Positions 17,258 to 25,469 of a stretch of 60,127 bases of DNA are shown here, one piece after another. Position numbers and translations under genes: made by a program. How positions within the stretch are numbered: the stretch's first letter is position 1; each line of letters starts with the position of its first letter. The stretch spans positions 1-60,127 of the forward strand of contig NZ_CANLXZ010000019.1 of the NCBI RefSeq assembly GCF_947495285.1. Direction: 5' to 3'. Below the pieces are notes generated by a model. The model was not told the origin of the DNA. It ran no database searches and saw nothing but the letters and a program-made list of their open reading frames with translations. The DNA comes from an uncultured Nonlabens sp. Its GTDB lineage: Bacteria; Bacteroidota; Bacteroidia; Flavobacteriales; Flavobacteriaceae.

Positions 17258-17860
17258 TTGAGAGATCTTTTTTATAGCACATTACTTAACTATACTAATG
17301 ATATAGATTACATCAATAACTGCTATAGTTATATTATAAATCAATACAGCTCTAGATTTTACCACAATATAGATCACTTAATATTCATGTTCAAGGAATT
17401 AACTCAATCGAGTATTCTTCCAGTAAACCGTGATGCATTAATCTTAAGTATTTTTTATCATGATGTTATTTATAAATCTACTCAAAAAAATAATGAATAT
17501 CAAAGTGCGTTGATTCTTGAAAAGCACCTTGCAAAAACTGATTTTAAACATATAGAGCTATGTAAAAATCAAATTAATGCAACTAAGAATCATTCAACTA
17601 GCTTAATAGATTCTGACACTAATCTACTTATAGATATAGATCTTGCCATATTAGGCCATAAAAAAGACGTTTATCAATTATATACTGAAAATGTAAGAAA
17701 GGAATACAAAATTTACCCTAAATTTATCTATAATCCTGCACGTAAAAAGGCAATGCAGCATTTCTTAGAACAAGATCGCATCTTTAAAACCGAAGAGTTT
17801 TATAATCTTTATGAGTCTATAGCTAGAGATAATATAACCAGAGAAATAAATAATTTATAA
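17258..17860 (+). CDS. Predicted HD-superfamily metal-dependent phosphohydrolase
   Basis: This 200-residue cytosolic protein resembles COG4339. It shows RFYHNIDHL (about 36-44) and FYHDVIY (about 70-76), which supply the His and HD metal ligands, followed by a helical region with NATKNHS and DIDLAILG. Substrate is unknown. The start is a TTG at 17258, 7 bp after the CIA30 stop; the next in-frame ATG would remove the first metal ligands, so the TTG is preferred. It probably forms a two-gene unit with the CIA30 gene. Confidence 0.8.
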   Translation: MRDLFYSTLLNYTNDIDYINNCYSYIINQYSSRFYHNIDHLIFMFKELTQSSILPVNRDALILSIFYHDVIYKSTQKNNEYQSALILEKHLAKTDFKHIELCKNQINATKNHSTSLIDSDTNLLIDIDLAILGHKKDVYQLYTENVRKEYKIYPKFIYNPARKKAMQHFLEQDRIFKTEEFYNLYESIARDNITREINNL

Positions 17861-18361
17861 GTATCCATTTTGAGACAGTCTCCTACATCTATACAACTTA
17901 CCATTTAAGACCTTAAGCAACTCTAATGTACTGCCATTAAGTATTTATTGTAACACAACCGCGTTAATATATATTATAATCTTTAAAAGAAAATACTGCT
18001 AGTACATAAATAGCAATTTACCCTATAAAATTAACGATCAGTGCGTCTCTACAATTTCAACTCTATAATTAGATGATAACCTGACACATGATTATTTCTA
18101 GGCAAAATCATTTTGAAATACTAAAAGTTAGATGATCACCCTGTAAATTACAAAAGGAACTATAAAATTCCCTTTTTGTTTACCGCTTATCTTTATTTTA
18201 AAATACCACTTCCCTATCTTTGGTTTTTTAGGATAAGCTAGAATACAGTTTTAATTCATTAATAAATAAGAATTTTGTTTTTAAAGCACTAAGAGAGTGG
18301 CAACACACTTTAAAATCTCTGAAGAGAAACAAGATCAATAATAGATATTTTACAAAACGTA
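17861..18361. other. Gene-free stretch of about 500 bp
   Basis: Both strands are rich in stop codons and no family is recognisable. It contains an imperfect dyad CAAAAGGAA / TTCCCTTTTTG (18151-18179) that could end the HD-domain transcript, and a possible promoter (TTTA, 19-bp spacer, TATCTTTG at 18215-18222) about 140 bp before the adenosyltransferase gene. I looked for a cobalamin riboswitch in the leader and did not see its conserved boxes. Confidence 0.45.
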
Positions 18362-18934
18362 ATGAAAATATATACTAAAACAGGTGACAAAGGTACGACC
18401 GCACTATTCGGTGGTACACGAGTACCTAAGCATAATATAAGAATAGATAGTTACGGTACCGTAGATGAACTTAATTCATGGATGGGTTTACTGCGGGATC
18501 AAGAAATAGATGCTCATACCAGTAAAATTATCAATCTTATTCAACACCATTTATTTACATTAGGTGCAATTCTGGCTACTCCTCCAGAAAAGGAGACGCT
18601 TAAAAATGGTAAAGACCGACTTAACATCTCAAAAATAAGTGATGAAGAAATAAAAATGTTAGAAACCGAAATGGACCATATGGACAAAGAATTGCCACCT
18701 ATGACTCATTTCATACTTCCTGGCGGCCATCCATCTGTGTCATATTGTCACATTACAAGAACCATTTGTCGTAGAGCAGAACGCTTAGTCTCTGAGCTTA
18801 ATGATGTCACCCCTGTAGATCCACAAGTTTTAAGGTATCTTAACCGACTATCTGACTATCTTTTTGTATTGGCACGTAAATTGTCTAAAGAATTGCAAGC
18901 CGAAGAGATAAAATGGATCCCAAATAAGTATTAA
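18362..18934 (+). CDS. Cob(I)alamin adenosyltransferase, PduO type
   Basis: This enzyme converts cob(I)alamin and ATP to adenosylcobalamin. The N-terminal MKIYTKTGDKGTTALFGG is the PduO-type ATP-binding signature. RTICRRAER (about 139-147) and NRLSDYLFVLAR (about 161-172) are the conserved C-terminal helices. Length 190 aa is normal. It is one of two genes here tied to B12-dependent methylmalonyl-CoA mutase, the other being meaB at 23161; the mutase is not in the window. Confidence 0.95.
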   Translation: MKIYTKTGDKGTTALFGGTRVPKHNIRIDSYGTVDELNSWMGLLRDQEIDAHTSKIINLIQHHLFTLGAILATPPEKETLKNGKDRLNISKISDEEIKMLETEMDHMDKELPPMTHFILPGGHPSVSYCHITRTICRRAERLVSELNDVTPVDPQVLRYLNRLSDYLFVLARKLSKELQAEEIKWIPNKY

Positions 18935-19101
18935 TTTTTATTTTATACGTAAAATGTAACTAGGCATCGCATGTAGCGACAACAGTAACATCGGTATAAA
19001 ATAATGACTAAGTGGGGCAACTGATGAGCATTTTCAGCAAACATTTTGATTTTCAAAAGCTTAGACGCTCTTGTAAAACATGAAATCAAAGTAAAAATAA
19101 C

Positions 19102-19131
19102 TTGCATAAATCGACTAGAAGTTTATTTTTG
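19102..19131 (+). promoter_or_regulatory. Bacteroidota-type promoter for the DUF2795 gene
   Basis: TTG (19102-19104), 19-bp spacer, TATTTTTG (19124-19131), an exact TTG-N19-TAnnTTTG match 23 bp before the start codon. Confidence 0.65.
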
Positions 19132-19154
19132 CAAAAAACTTAACGAGTAAAAAT

Positions 19155-19376
19155 ATGTATTGGACACTAGAATTAGCATCTTATTTAAGTGATGCACCTT
19201 GGCCTGCAGAGAAAGATGAATTGATTGATTATGCGATTCGTACTGGTGCACCTTTAGAGGTAGTGGAAAATTTACAAGCCATTGAAGATGAGGGTGACTT
19301 ATATGAGTCTATTCAAGAAATCTGGCCAGATTATCCTACAGACGACGATTACCTCTGGAATGAGGACGAATACTAA
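19155..19376 (+). CDS. DUF2795 domain-containing small protein
   Basis: This acidic 73-residue protein matches DUF2795 (ASYLSDAPWPAEKDELIDYAIRTGAP..VVENL). Function is unknown. It has a strong promoter and its own terminator just upstream of secA, a placement I recall as common in Flavobacteriaceae. Confidence 0.85.
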   Translation: MYWTLELASYLSDAPWPAEKDELIDYAIRTGAPLEVVENLQAIEDEGDLYESIQEIWPDYPTDDDYLWNEDEY

Positions 19377-19393
19377 CGATCAAAATATCGGAT

Positions 19394-19420
19394 AAAAAGT
19401 CTCCAAAAGAGGCTTTTTTT
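19394..19420 (+). terminator. Terminator between the DUF2795 gene and secA
   Basis: AAAAAGTCTC, 5-base loop, GAGGCTTTTTTTTT. The short stem has one G-U pair and is followed by a strong T-run. Confidence 0.75.
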
Positions 19421-19493
19421 TTGCTTTAATTTCAGATATTAGCACGAGCAGTTTGAATTTTTTAAACTGTTATAAATCAAATAAATAAAAACC

Positions 19494-22400
19494 ATGGGAC
19501 TATTAGATTCCGTTTTAAAAGTATTCGTAGGCGATAAGTCTAAGAAAGATATAAAAGAATTACAACCTATTGTAAACAAAATTCTCAAATTTGAGCCTCT
19601 TCTAGAGCAACTTACTATTGATGAATTAAGACACAAAACAATAGAATTTAAAGAAAAAATAGCCACTGCAACAGCTGACACGCTATCTAAAATAGCATCG
19701 CTTAAAGAAACTGCAGAGAAAGAAGAAGACATCGATAAACGTGAAGAAATCTATAATGAAATAGATCAATTACAAGATGTAGCCTACGAGCAAACTGAAA
19801 CCGTCCTTAACGAGATCATGCCAGAAGCATTTGCTGTAGTTAAAGAAACCGCAAAACGTTTCTTCCATAATTCTGAATTAAGAGTTGCCGCTACCGCAAG
19901 AGATCGTGAATTATCTGGCACAGTAGACTATGTCAGTCTAGATAACGATCATGCCATATGGCAAAATTCTTGGAATGCTGCTGGTAAAGCAATCACTTGG
20001 GACATGATACATTATGATGTTCAATTAATAGGAGGTGCAACTCTACACAGTGGTAAAATTGCCGAAATGCAAACTGGAGAAGGTAAAACACTTGTTGCCA
20101 CCTTACCTGTTTATCTTAACGCACTTACCGGTAATGGTGTACACGTGGTTACTGTAAATGATTACCTAGCAAAACGTGATGGTGCATGGATAGGTCCTCT
20201 ATTTGAATTCCACGGACTTACTATAGACTGTATCGATTATCACAAACCTAATTCTGAAGAAAGACGTCAGGCATATCTTGCAGATATTACTTATGGTACT
20301 AACAACGAGTTCGGTTTTGATTACCTGCGAGATAACATGGCACATGCCACTAAAGATCTAGTACAACGCAAGCACAACTACGCAATTATTGATGAGACCG
20401 ATTCTGTTCTTATAGACGATGCTCGTACTCCTTTAATTATTTCTGGACCAGTACCACAAGGTGACCGTCAAGAATATGATGTATTAAAAGCTCCTGTAGA
20501 TAATATTGTTAACGTACAAAGAAAAGAACTGGTACAAACTCTTGCACAAGCTAAAAAACTTATAGCAGATGGTGATGCAAAAGAAGGCGGTAAACAATTA
20601 CTACGTGTTTTCCGTGGATTACCTAAAAATAAAGCATTAATTAAATTCTTAAGTGAAGAAGGTATCAAAACTTTACTTCAAAAAACAGAGAATTTCTATA
20701 TGCAAGATAACAATCGTGAAATGCCTAAAGTAGATGAGGCACTTTACTTTGTTATAGATGAAAAGAACAATCAAGTAGAACTTACAGATAAAGGTATAGA
20801 ATTCTTATCTGGTGAAGAACAGCCAGACTTCTTCATTATGCCAGAAGTAGGTATGGAAATTAACCGTATCGAGAATGCAGGCTTATCTGCAGAGGAAGAA
20901 GCTGAGAAAAAAGAAGAACTTTTCCGTGAATTCTCTGTAAAATCAGAGCGTATTCACACCCTTAACCAGTTGCTTAAAGCTTATACCCTTTTTGAAAAAG
21001 ATACCGAGTATATTGTACAAGGTCAGGATATAAAAATTGTAGATGAGCAAACCGGTCGTGCCATGGAAGGACGTCGTTACAGCGATGGACTACACCAGGC
21101 TATTGAAGCAAAAGAAAATGTAAAAATTCAAGATGCTACTCAAACCTTTGCTACTATTACCTTACAGAATTACTTCCGTATGTATAGAAAGTTATCTGGT
21201 ATGACTGGTACTGCGGTAACAGAGGCTGGTGAATTCTGGGAAATCTATAAACTAGACGTAGTAGAAATACCTACTAACAGACCTATCGCACGTGATGATA
21301 GACAAGATCTTGTTTATAAAACAAAACGTGAGAAATACGGTGCCGTTATAGAAGAGGTAACTAAACTGAAAGCAGCTGGACGTCCAGTACTTATAGGTAC
21401 TACTTCTGTAGATATTTCAGAGCTACTTAGTAGAACATTACAAAGAGCAGGAATAGATCATAACGTGTTGAACGCAAAGCAGCACAAACGCGAGGCAGAC
21501 ATCGTTGCAGAGGCTGGTAACCCAGGCCAGATAACTATTGCAACAAACATGGCCGGTCGTGGTACAGATATTAAATTATCTGACGAGGTAAAAGCAGCTG
21601 GTGGTCTTGCCATTATAGGTACAGAGCGTCATGACTCACGTCGTGTAGATAGGCAGCTACGTGGTCGTGCTGGCCGTCAGGGTGATCCAGGAAGTTCTCA
21701 ATTCTATGTATCTCTAGAAGATAACTTAATGAGACTATTTGGTTCTGAACGTATGGCAAAAACCATGGATAGACTAGGAATGAAAGAAGGTGAAGTAATT
21801 CAACATTCTATGATTTCTAAATCTATTGAACGTGCACAATCTAAGGTAGAAGAAAACGCCTTCGGTGTTCGTAAAAGATTATTAGAATACGATGATGTAA
21901 TGAACGCGCAACGTGAAGTAATTTATAAGCGACGTCACAACGCATTATTCGGTGATCGTCTTGCGGTAGATATCGCAAATATGATCTATGACATTTCAGA
22001 GAACATTACTAACGGTAATAAACAAGCACAAGACTTTAAAAACTTTGAGTTTGAATTAATCCGCTATTTCTCAATGAGCAGCCCTATTACAGAAAAAGAA
22101 TTTGCTGCCAAAGATGATAAGACCATAACCGATATTATATACCATGCTGCTTACGAACACTATAAGCAAAAAATGGAACGCACTGCTGCAGAGGTGTACC
22201 CTGTAATCAAGAACGTTATGGAGAATGACGAGCGCAACTATGAGCGCATCGCAGTTCCTTTTACAGACGGTATAAAAACTCTTAATGTTGCCACTAACCT
22301 GCAGGAAGCCTATGATTCTCAAGGACATTCTTTAGTAACTGATTTTGAGAAAAATATTACTCTTGCCATCATAGACGAAGCGTGGAAAACACACCTACGT

Positions 22401-22862
22401 AAAATGGACGAGTTAAAGCAGAGTGTACAACTAGCCGTGCATGAGCAAAAGGACCCATTACTTATCTATAAATTTGAAGCTTTTGAATTATTCAAAGTAA
22501 TGATCGATAAGGTGAACAAGGACGTAATAGGTTTCATGTTTAAAGGCGATTTACCATCTAGAGATGCTGCTGCTATAAGCGAGGCTAGACAGAAACAAGC
22601 CGAGAAAACAAACACAAAAAAAGAAGAAGTTCTTAATAGTGACGAGCAAGCTGCCAAAGCTAGAGCCGTAGGCGCTGGCGCTAGTCAACAGCAACAACGT
22701 CCTCAAGTAACAGAAACTTTTAAACGCGACCAACCTAAAATAGGTCGTAATGATAAAGTGATTATCAAAAATATCATGACAGGAGAAACTAAAGAAGCAA
22801 AGTATAAAGCAGCGCTGCCTTTAATTAATTCTGGACAGTGGGTTATGGATAAGAAAGCATAG
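19494..22862 (+). CDS. secA: Preprotein translocase subunit SecA
   Basis: SecA is the motor ATPase that pushes unfolded precursors through SecYEG. The 1122-residue protein has Walker A MQTGEGKT (about 188-195), the DEAD-like VLIDDARTPLIISGP, the preprotein cross-linking region and the second helicase domain (TNMAGRGTDIKL, then RQLRGRAGRQGDPGSS). The length is in the Bacteroidota range, which includes an extra insertion near 330-480. The C-terminus ends in a Gln-rich linker and a small domain without the Cys-rich zinc motif found in E. coli SecA. The start ATG at 19494 gives the standard MGLLDSVLKVFVGDKS N-terminus. Confidence 0.98.
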   Translation: MGLLDSVLKVFVGDKSKKDIKELQPIVNKILKFEPLLEQLTIDELRHKTIEFKEKIATATADTLSKIASLKETAEKEEDIDKREEIYNEIDQLQDVAYEQTETVLNEIMPEAFAVVKETAKRFFHNSELRVAATARDRELSGTVDYVSLDNDHAIWQNSWNAAGKAITWDMIHYDVQLIGGATLHSGKIAEMQTGEGKTLVATLPVYLNALTGNGVHVVTVNDYLAKRDGAWIGPLFEFHGLTIDCIDYHKPNSEERRQAYLADITYGTNNEFGFDYLRDNMAHATKDLVQRKHNYAIIDETDSVLIDDARTPLIISGPVPQGDRQEYDVLKAPVDNIVNVQRKELVQTLAQAKKLIADGDAKEGGKQLLRVFRGLPKNKALIKFLSEEGIKTLLQKTENFYMQDNNREMPKVDEALYFVIDEKNNQVELTDKGIEFLSGEEQPDFFIMPEVGMEINRIENAGLSAEEEAEKKEELFREFSVKSERIHTLNQLLKAYTLFEKDTEYIVQGQDIKIVDEQTGRAMEGRRYSDGLHQAIEAKENVKIQDATQTFATITLQNYFRMYRKLSGMTGTAVTEAGEFWEIYKLDVVEIPTNRPIARDDRQDLVYKTKREKYGAVIEEVTKLKAAGRPVLIGTTSVDISELLSRTLQRAGIDHNVLNAKQHKREADIVAEAGNPGQITIATNMAGRGTDIKLSDEVKAAGGLAIIGTERHDSRRVDRQLRGRAGRQGDPGSSQFYVSLEDNLMRLFGSERMAKTMDRLGMKEGEVIQHSMISKSIERAQSKVEENAFGVRKRLLEYDDVMNAQREVIYKRRHNALFGDRLAVDIANMIYDISENITNGNKQAQDFKNFEFELIRYFSMSSPITEKEFAAKDDKTITDIIYHAAYEHYKQKMERTAAEVYPVIKNVMENDERNYERIAVPFTDGIKTLNVATNLQEAYDSQGHSLVTDFEKNITLAIIDEAWKTHLRKMDELKQSVQLAVHEQKDPLLIYKFEAFELFKVMIDKVNKDVIGFMFKGDLPSRDAAAISEARQKQAEKTNTKKEEVLNSDEQAAKARAVGAGASQQQQRPQVTETFKRDQPKIGRNDKVIIKNIMTGETKEAKYKAALPLINSGQWVMDKKA

Positions 22863-22876
22863 TTGAAATATATTTC

Positions 22877-22892
22877 CGCTTTCGCGAAAGCG
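22877..22892. repeat. Dispersed 16-bp palindrome, copy 5 (after secA)
   Basis: Exact CGCTTTCGCGAAAGCG, intergenic, 14 bp after the secA stop and 5 bp before its terminator stem. Confidence 0.97.
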
Positions 22893-22897
22893 AGAAC

Positions 22898-22931
22898 AAA
22901 AAATGCCTCTCTGAAAAGTGAGGCATTTTTT
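22898..22931 (+). terminator. secA terminator
   Basis: AAAAAATGCCTC / GAGGCATTTTTT, a perfect 12-bp stem with a 10-base loop. It is A/T symmetric, so it could act in both directions. Confidence 0.88.
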
Positions 22932-23160
22932 ATGTATAGAAGATTGAAGTAAGTAAATTTATTTGTTCATAAACTGCACTTTATAAATTAGTCTCGTCTA
23001 TTAACGTATGCTAAAAAAATAGTTGAAATGCTAGCCTATCTCCTATTTATATTGAAACAATGGATTTTATGCTAGTATTTACTCCATACTATTTAAGTAA
23101 CCATAAGTATTGTATAGAAATTTTAAAGTGCGTCATTTAATTTTATAACTTCACTTAAAT

Positions 23161-24207
23161 TTGTGTATCAATCAGCCTTTAAACACCACCGACTTGTCTC
23201 AAAATTCACATATCAATCCTAATTTAAAACGTAAAAAAGAAGCGGTAAATGTGAATCGCCTTTTTAACGACCTACATTTAGGACAGGTAAGCGCACTGAG
23301 TCGTGCGATAACATTAGTGGAGAGCACAGCTGGTAGTGATTCCGCTTTCGCGAAAGCAATAATTAAACAAGCTCTACCCTATTCAGGAAACTCTTTTAGA
23401 CTAGGAATAACCGGTGTGCCAGGCGTGGGAAAATCTACCTTTATAGAATCGCTGGGAAGACAGCTCATAGAACACGGCAAGAAAGTAGCCGTGCTGGCCA
23501 TAGATCCATCCAGTAACATCTCACGAGGCAGCATTTTAGGAGACAAAACCAGAATGGAAGAACTGGTTAAAAGCGACCAAGCCTTTATCAGACCCAGCCC
23601 TGCAGGAACAACCCTAGGCGGCGTAGCACGTAAAACACGTGAAGCCATTATACTTTGCGAGGCAGCAGGATATGACTTTATCATAGTAGAAACCGTAGGT
23701 GTGGGACAAAGCGAGACCGCAGTCCACTCCATGACAGATTTCTTTCTACTTCTCAAACTCGCAGGCGCCGGCGACGATTTACAAGGAATTAAACGCGGCA
23801 TCATGGAAATGGCAGATGCTATAATCATCAATAAAGCAGATGGCGATAACCAACTCGCCGCAAAACACGCCCGTCGCGAATTCAAAAATGCGGTACATCT
23901 CATGCCACAAAAAGACCACAACTGGCCTACACAGGTACTGACCTGTAGCGGGTTGAATAATGTAGGAATCACAGAAGTCATAGAAGAAATCAACAACTAC
24001 AAAGCACACGCAACCGAGAACAAATCTTTCACTAAAAAACGCAACGCACAAGAACTCTACTGGTTCCATCAGACCATAGAAGACGCCATTAAAACCAACT
24101 TCTACAACCGACCAGAAGTCATCGCAAAACTGGCTGTTTTAGAAAAAGAGGTTTTGAGTAAAGTGAAGAGCCCTTTTGACGCTGCTGGGGAATTGTTGGG
24201 GTTGTGA
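23161..24207 (+). CDS. meaB: Methylmalonyl-CoA mutase-associated GTPase MeaB
   Basis: MeaB (formerly ArgK) is a P-loop GTPase that protects and reloads B12-dependent methylmalonyl-CoA mutase. Visible motifs are Walker A GVPGVGKS (about 84-91), DPSSNISRGSILGDKTRM, FIIVETVGVGQSE and NKADGD. The start is a TTG at 23161, which keeps the family-typical INPNLKRKK near the N-terminus. A GTG at 23251 is the alternative, and a TAAATTTG string (23156-23163) that could be a -7 element would favour it. The 3' two-thirds is visibly richer in G/C than its neighbours. The palindrome (last base changed) encodes SAFAKA in the N-terminal helical part. Confidence 0.92.
   Translation: MCINQPLNTTDLSQNSHINPNLKRKKEAVNVNRLFNDLHLGQVSALSRAITLVESTAGSDSAFAKAIIKQALPYSGNSFRLGITGVPGVGKSTFIESLGRQLIEHGKKVAVLAIDPSSNISRGSILGDKTRMEELVKSDQAFIRPSPAGTTLGGVARKTREAIILCEAAGYDFIIVETVGVGQSETAVHSMTDFFLLLKLAGAGDDLQGIKRGIMEMADAIIINKADGDNQLAAKHARREFKNAVHLMPQKDHNWPTQVLTCSGLNNVGITEVIEEINNYKAHATENKSFTKKRNAQELYWFHQTIEDAIKTNFYNRPEVIAKLAVLEKEVLSKVKSPFDAAGELLGL
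23343..23358. repeat. Dispersed 16-bp palindrome, copy 6 (one mismatch)
   Basis: CGCTTTCGCGAAAGCA, last base differs. Read as S-AFAKA-I in MeaB; the change is synonymous for the final Ala. It lies only 466 bp from copy 5, the closest pair in the window. Confidence 0.92.
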
Positions 24208-24242
24208 TTTTACACTAAAGTTTCACCCAATTAATAATAAAT

Positions 24243-25439
24243 ATGGATTACAAAGCCTCCAAAAATATATTTTTCCTATTCTCGATAATTAGCTTCTTAT
24301 CAAAGCGAATTAGTGGGATTAAAGAGATCCCAGTACTTAAGATTCCTTTAAACTCAACAAGCGATGGTATAATATATCTTTTATATGTCGTTATGTTTTT
24401 GTTTAGTTTAATTCATTTAATAGTAGAGAGAAAGAATCATAAGTTCCTATTTGAATTATGGTTTCTAATATTGATATTTTTAACAGTAAGTATTTCTAAA
24501 TTTTGGGAAAGTTTAATGCCTTATATATTTGAATTATGCAGCACTATTTTCGTAGTTTTTTTAATTGCATCTCTCACCCAATCAATCATTAAAGAAAGTT
24601 TTTTTATTAGAAGTAAAATAAAGTCTGAGCAACTTAATCTACCGAGAATACCATCTGCTTCCTTACCAATGTTTATTTTTGATGTAATTGGAATTATAGT
24701 TGCAATTGGGATTTGGACTTACATTTCTTACAATTTTTTAGATTGGAATTTTATTATTAAAAACATAATATTTATAGCTGTATTACCATTTTCTTTCTTC
24801 CTTATTTTATTTTCAAAAAAACAAATTAAAATATTTTTTAAAATATCAAATTGGCAAGATGAAAAAGAAATAATTGAAAAAATGAAAAAAGCCTTTGATA
24901 ACCATGATAGAGATTATCAGAATATGGGATTAATTAAAGTGAAAAAAAGTAATTCTAAATCTAGAGAAATCAACTCCTATATAACGATAGATGATGTTAG
25001 TTCTATAGACAAATATTATCTATCTGGAAAAGATCCAAATGAAGTATTTAGTTTTGGTTTCACATCTCTAATGTTTGCAAGCGCAGAAAATAAAATTAAT
25101 TCTGTAAAGAAGATAATTGAACATGGAGCAAATTTAAATTTAAAAAACTCTAAGGGAAGAACGGCTTTATGCTTTGCCTCTCGATACAATCATCATAGTA
25201 TTGTGGAATTACTCTTGGAAAAAGGTGCGGACCCAAATGACTGTTCTTTAGGAGCGGAAACACCTTTACAAATAGCTGCCTTTAATGGAAATGAGGAATC
25301 TGTAATTCACTTATTGAATTCTGAAAAAATTAACCTGGAAAGAAAAACGCTTTTAGATGGATATACTGCCTTAGATTTAGCAATGCAAAACGGACACGGA
25401 AAAATTGCTAAATTACTTAGAAAAAAAGCAATTACTTAA
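24243..25439 (+). CDS. Membrane protein with C-terminal ankyrin repeats
   Basis: The N-terminal half of this 398-residue protein has about five hydrophobic segments (near 10-20, 45-62, 70-88, 98-115, 145-200). The C-terminal half (about 275-395) has ankyrin repeats: TSLMFASAENKINSVKKIIEHGANLN, TALCFASRYNHHSIVELLLEKGADPN, TPLQIAAFNGNEESVIHLL and TALDLAMQNGHGKIAKLL. Ankyrin repeats bind partner proteins, so this may be a membrane-anchored scaffold; the role is unknown. Codon use is clearly more A/T-rich than meaB before it and the M1 peptidase after it, suggesting acquisition. There is no sign of a toxin-immunity pair. Confidence 0.8.
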   Translation: MDYKASKNIFFLFSIISFLSKRISGIKEIPVLKIPLNSTSDGIIYLLYVVMFLFSLIHLIVERKNHKFLFELWFLILIFLTVSISKFWESLMPYIFELCSTIFVVFLIASLTQSIIKESFFIRSKIKSEQLNLPRIPSASLPMFIFDVIGIIVAIGIWTYISYNFLDWNFIIKNIIFIAVLPFSFFLILFSKKQIKIFFKISNWQDEKEIIEKMKKAFDNHDRDYQNMGLIKVKKSNSKSREINSYITIDDVSSIDKYYLSGKDPNEVFSFGFTSLMFASAENKINSVKKIIEHGANLNLKNSKGRTALCFASRYNHHSIVELLLEKGADPNDCSLGAETPLQIAAFNGNEESVIHLLNSEKINLERKTLLDGYTALDLAMQNGHGKIAKLLRKKAIT

Positions 25440-25469
25440 ATAATTAACAATGTTATCTTAACAATTAAA

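Noticed and set aside
18222..18361. Possible cobalamin riboswitch before the adenosyltransferase gene
   Set aside because: The leader shows none of the conserved B12-box or core sequences I would expect; it is also too short if the promoter at 18193-18222 is real.
23379..23996. Minus-strand open frame of 205 codons
   Set aside because: It lies opposite meaB, whose motifs are unambiguous; the translated product is Ser/Pro/Cys-rich shadow sequence.
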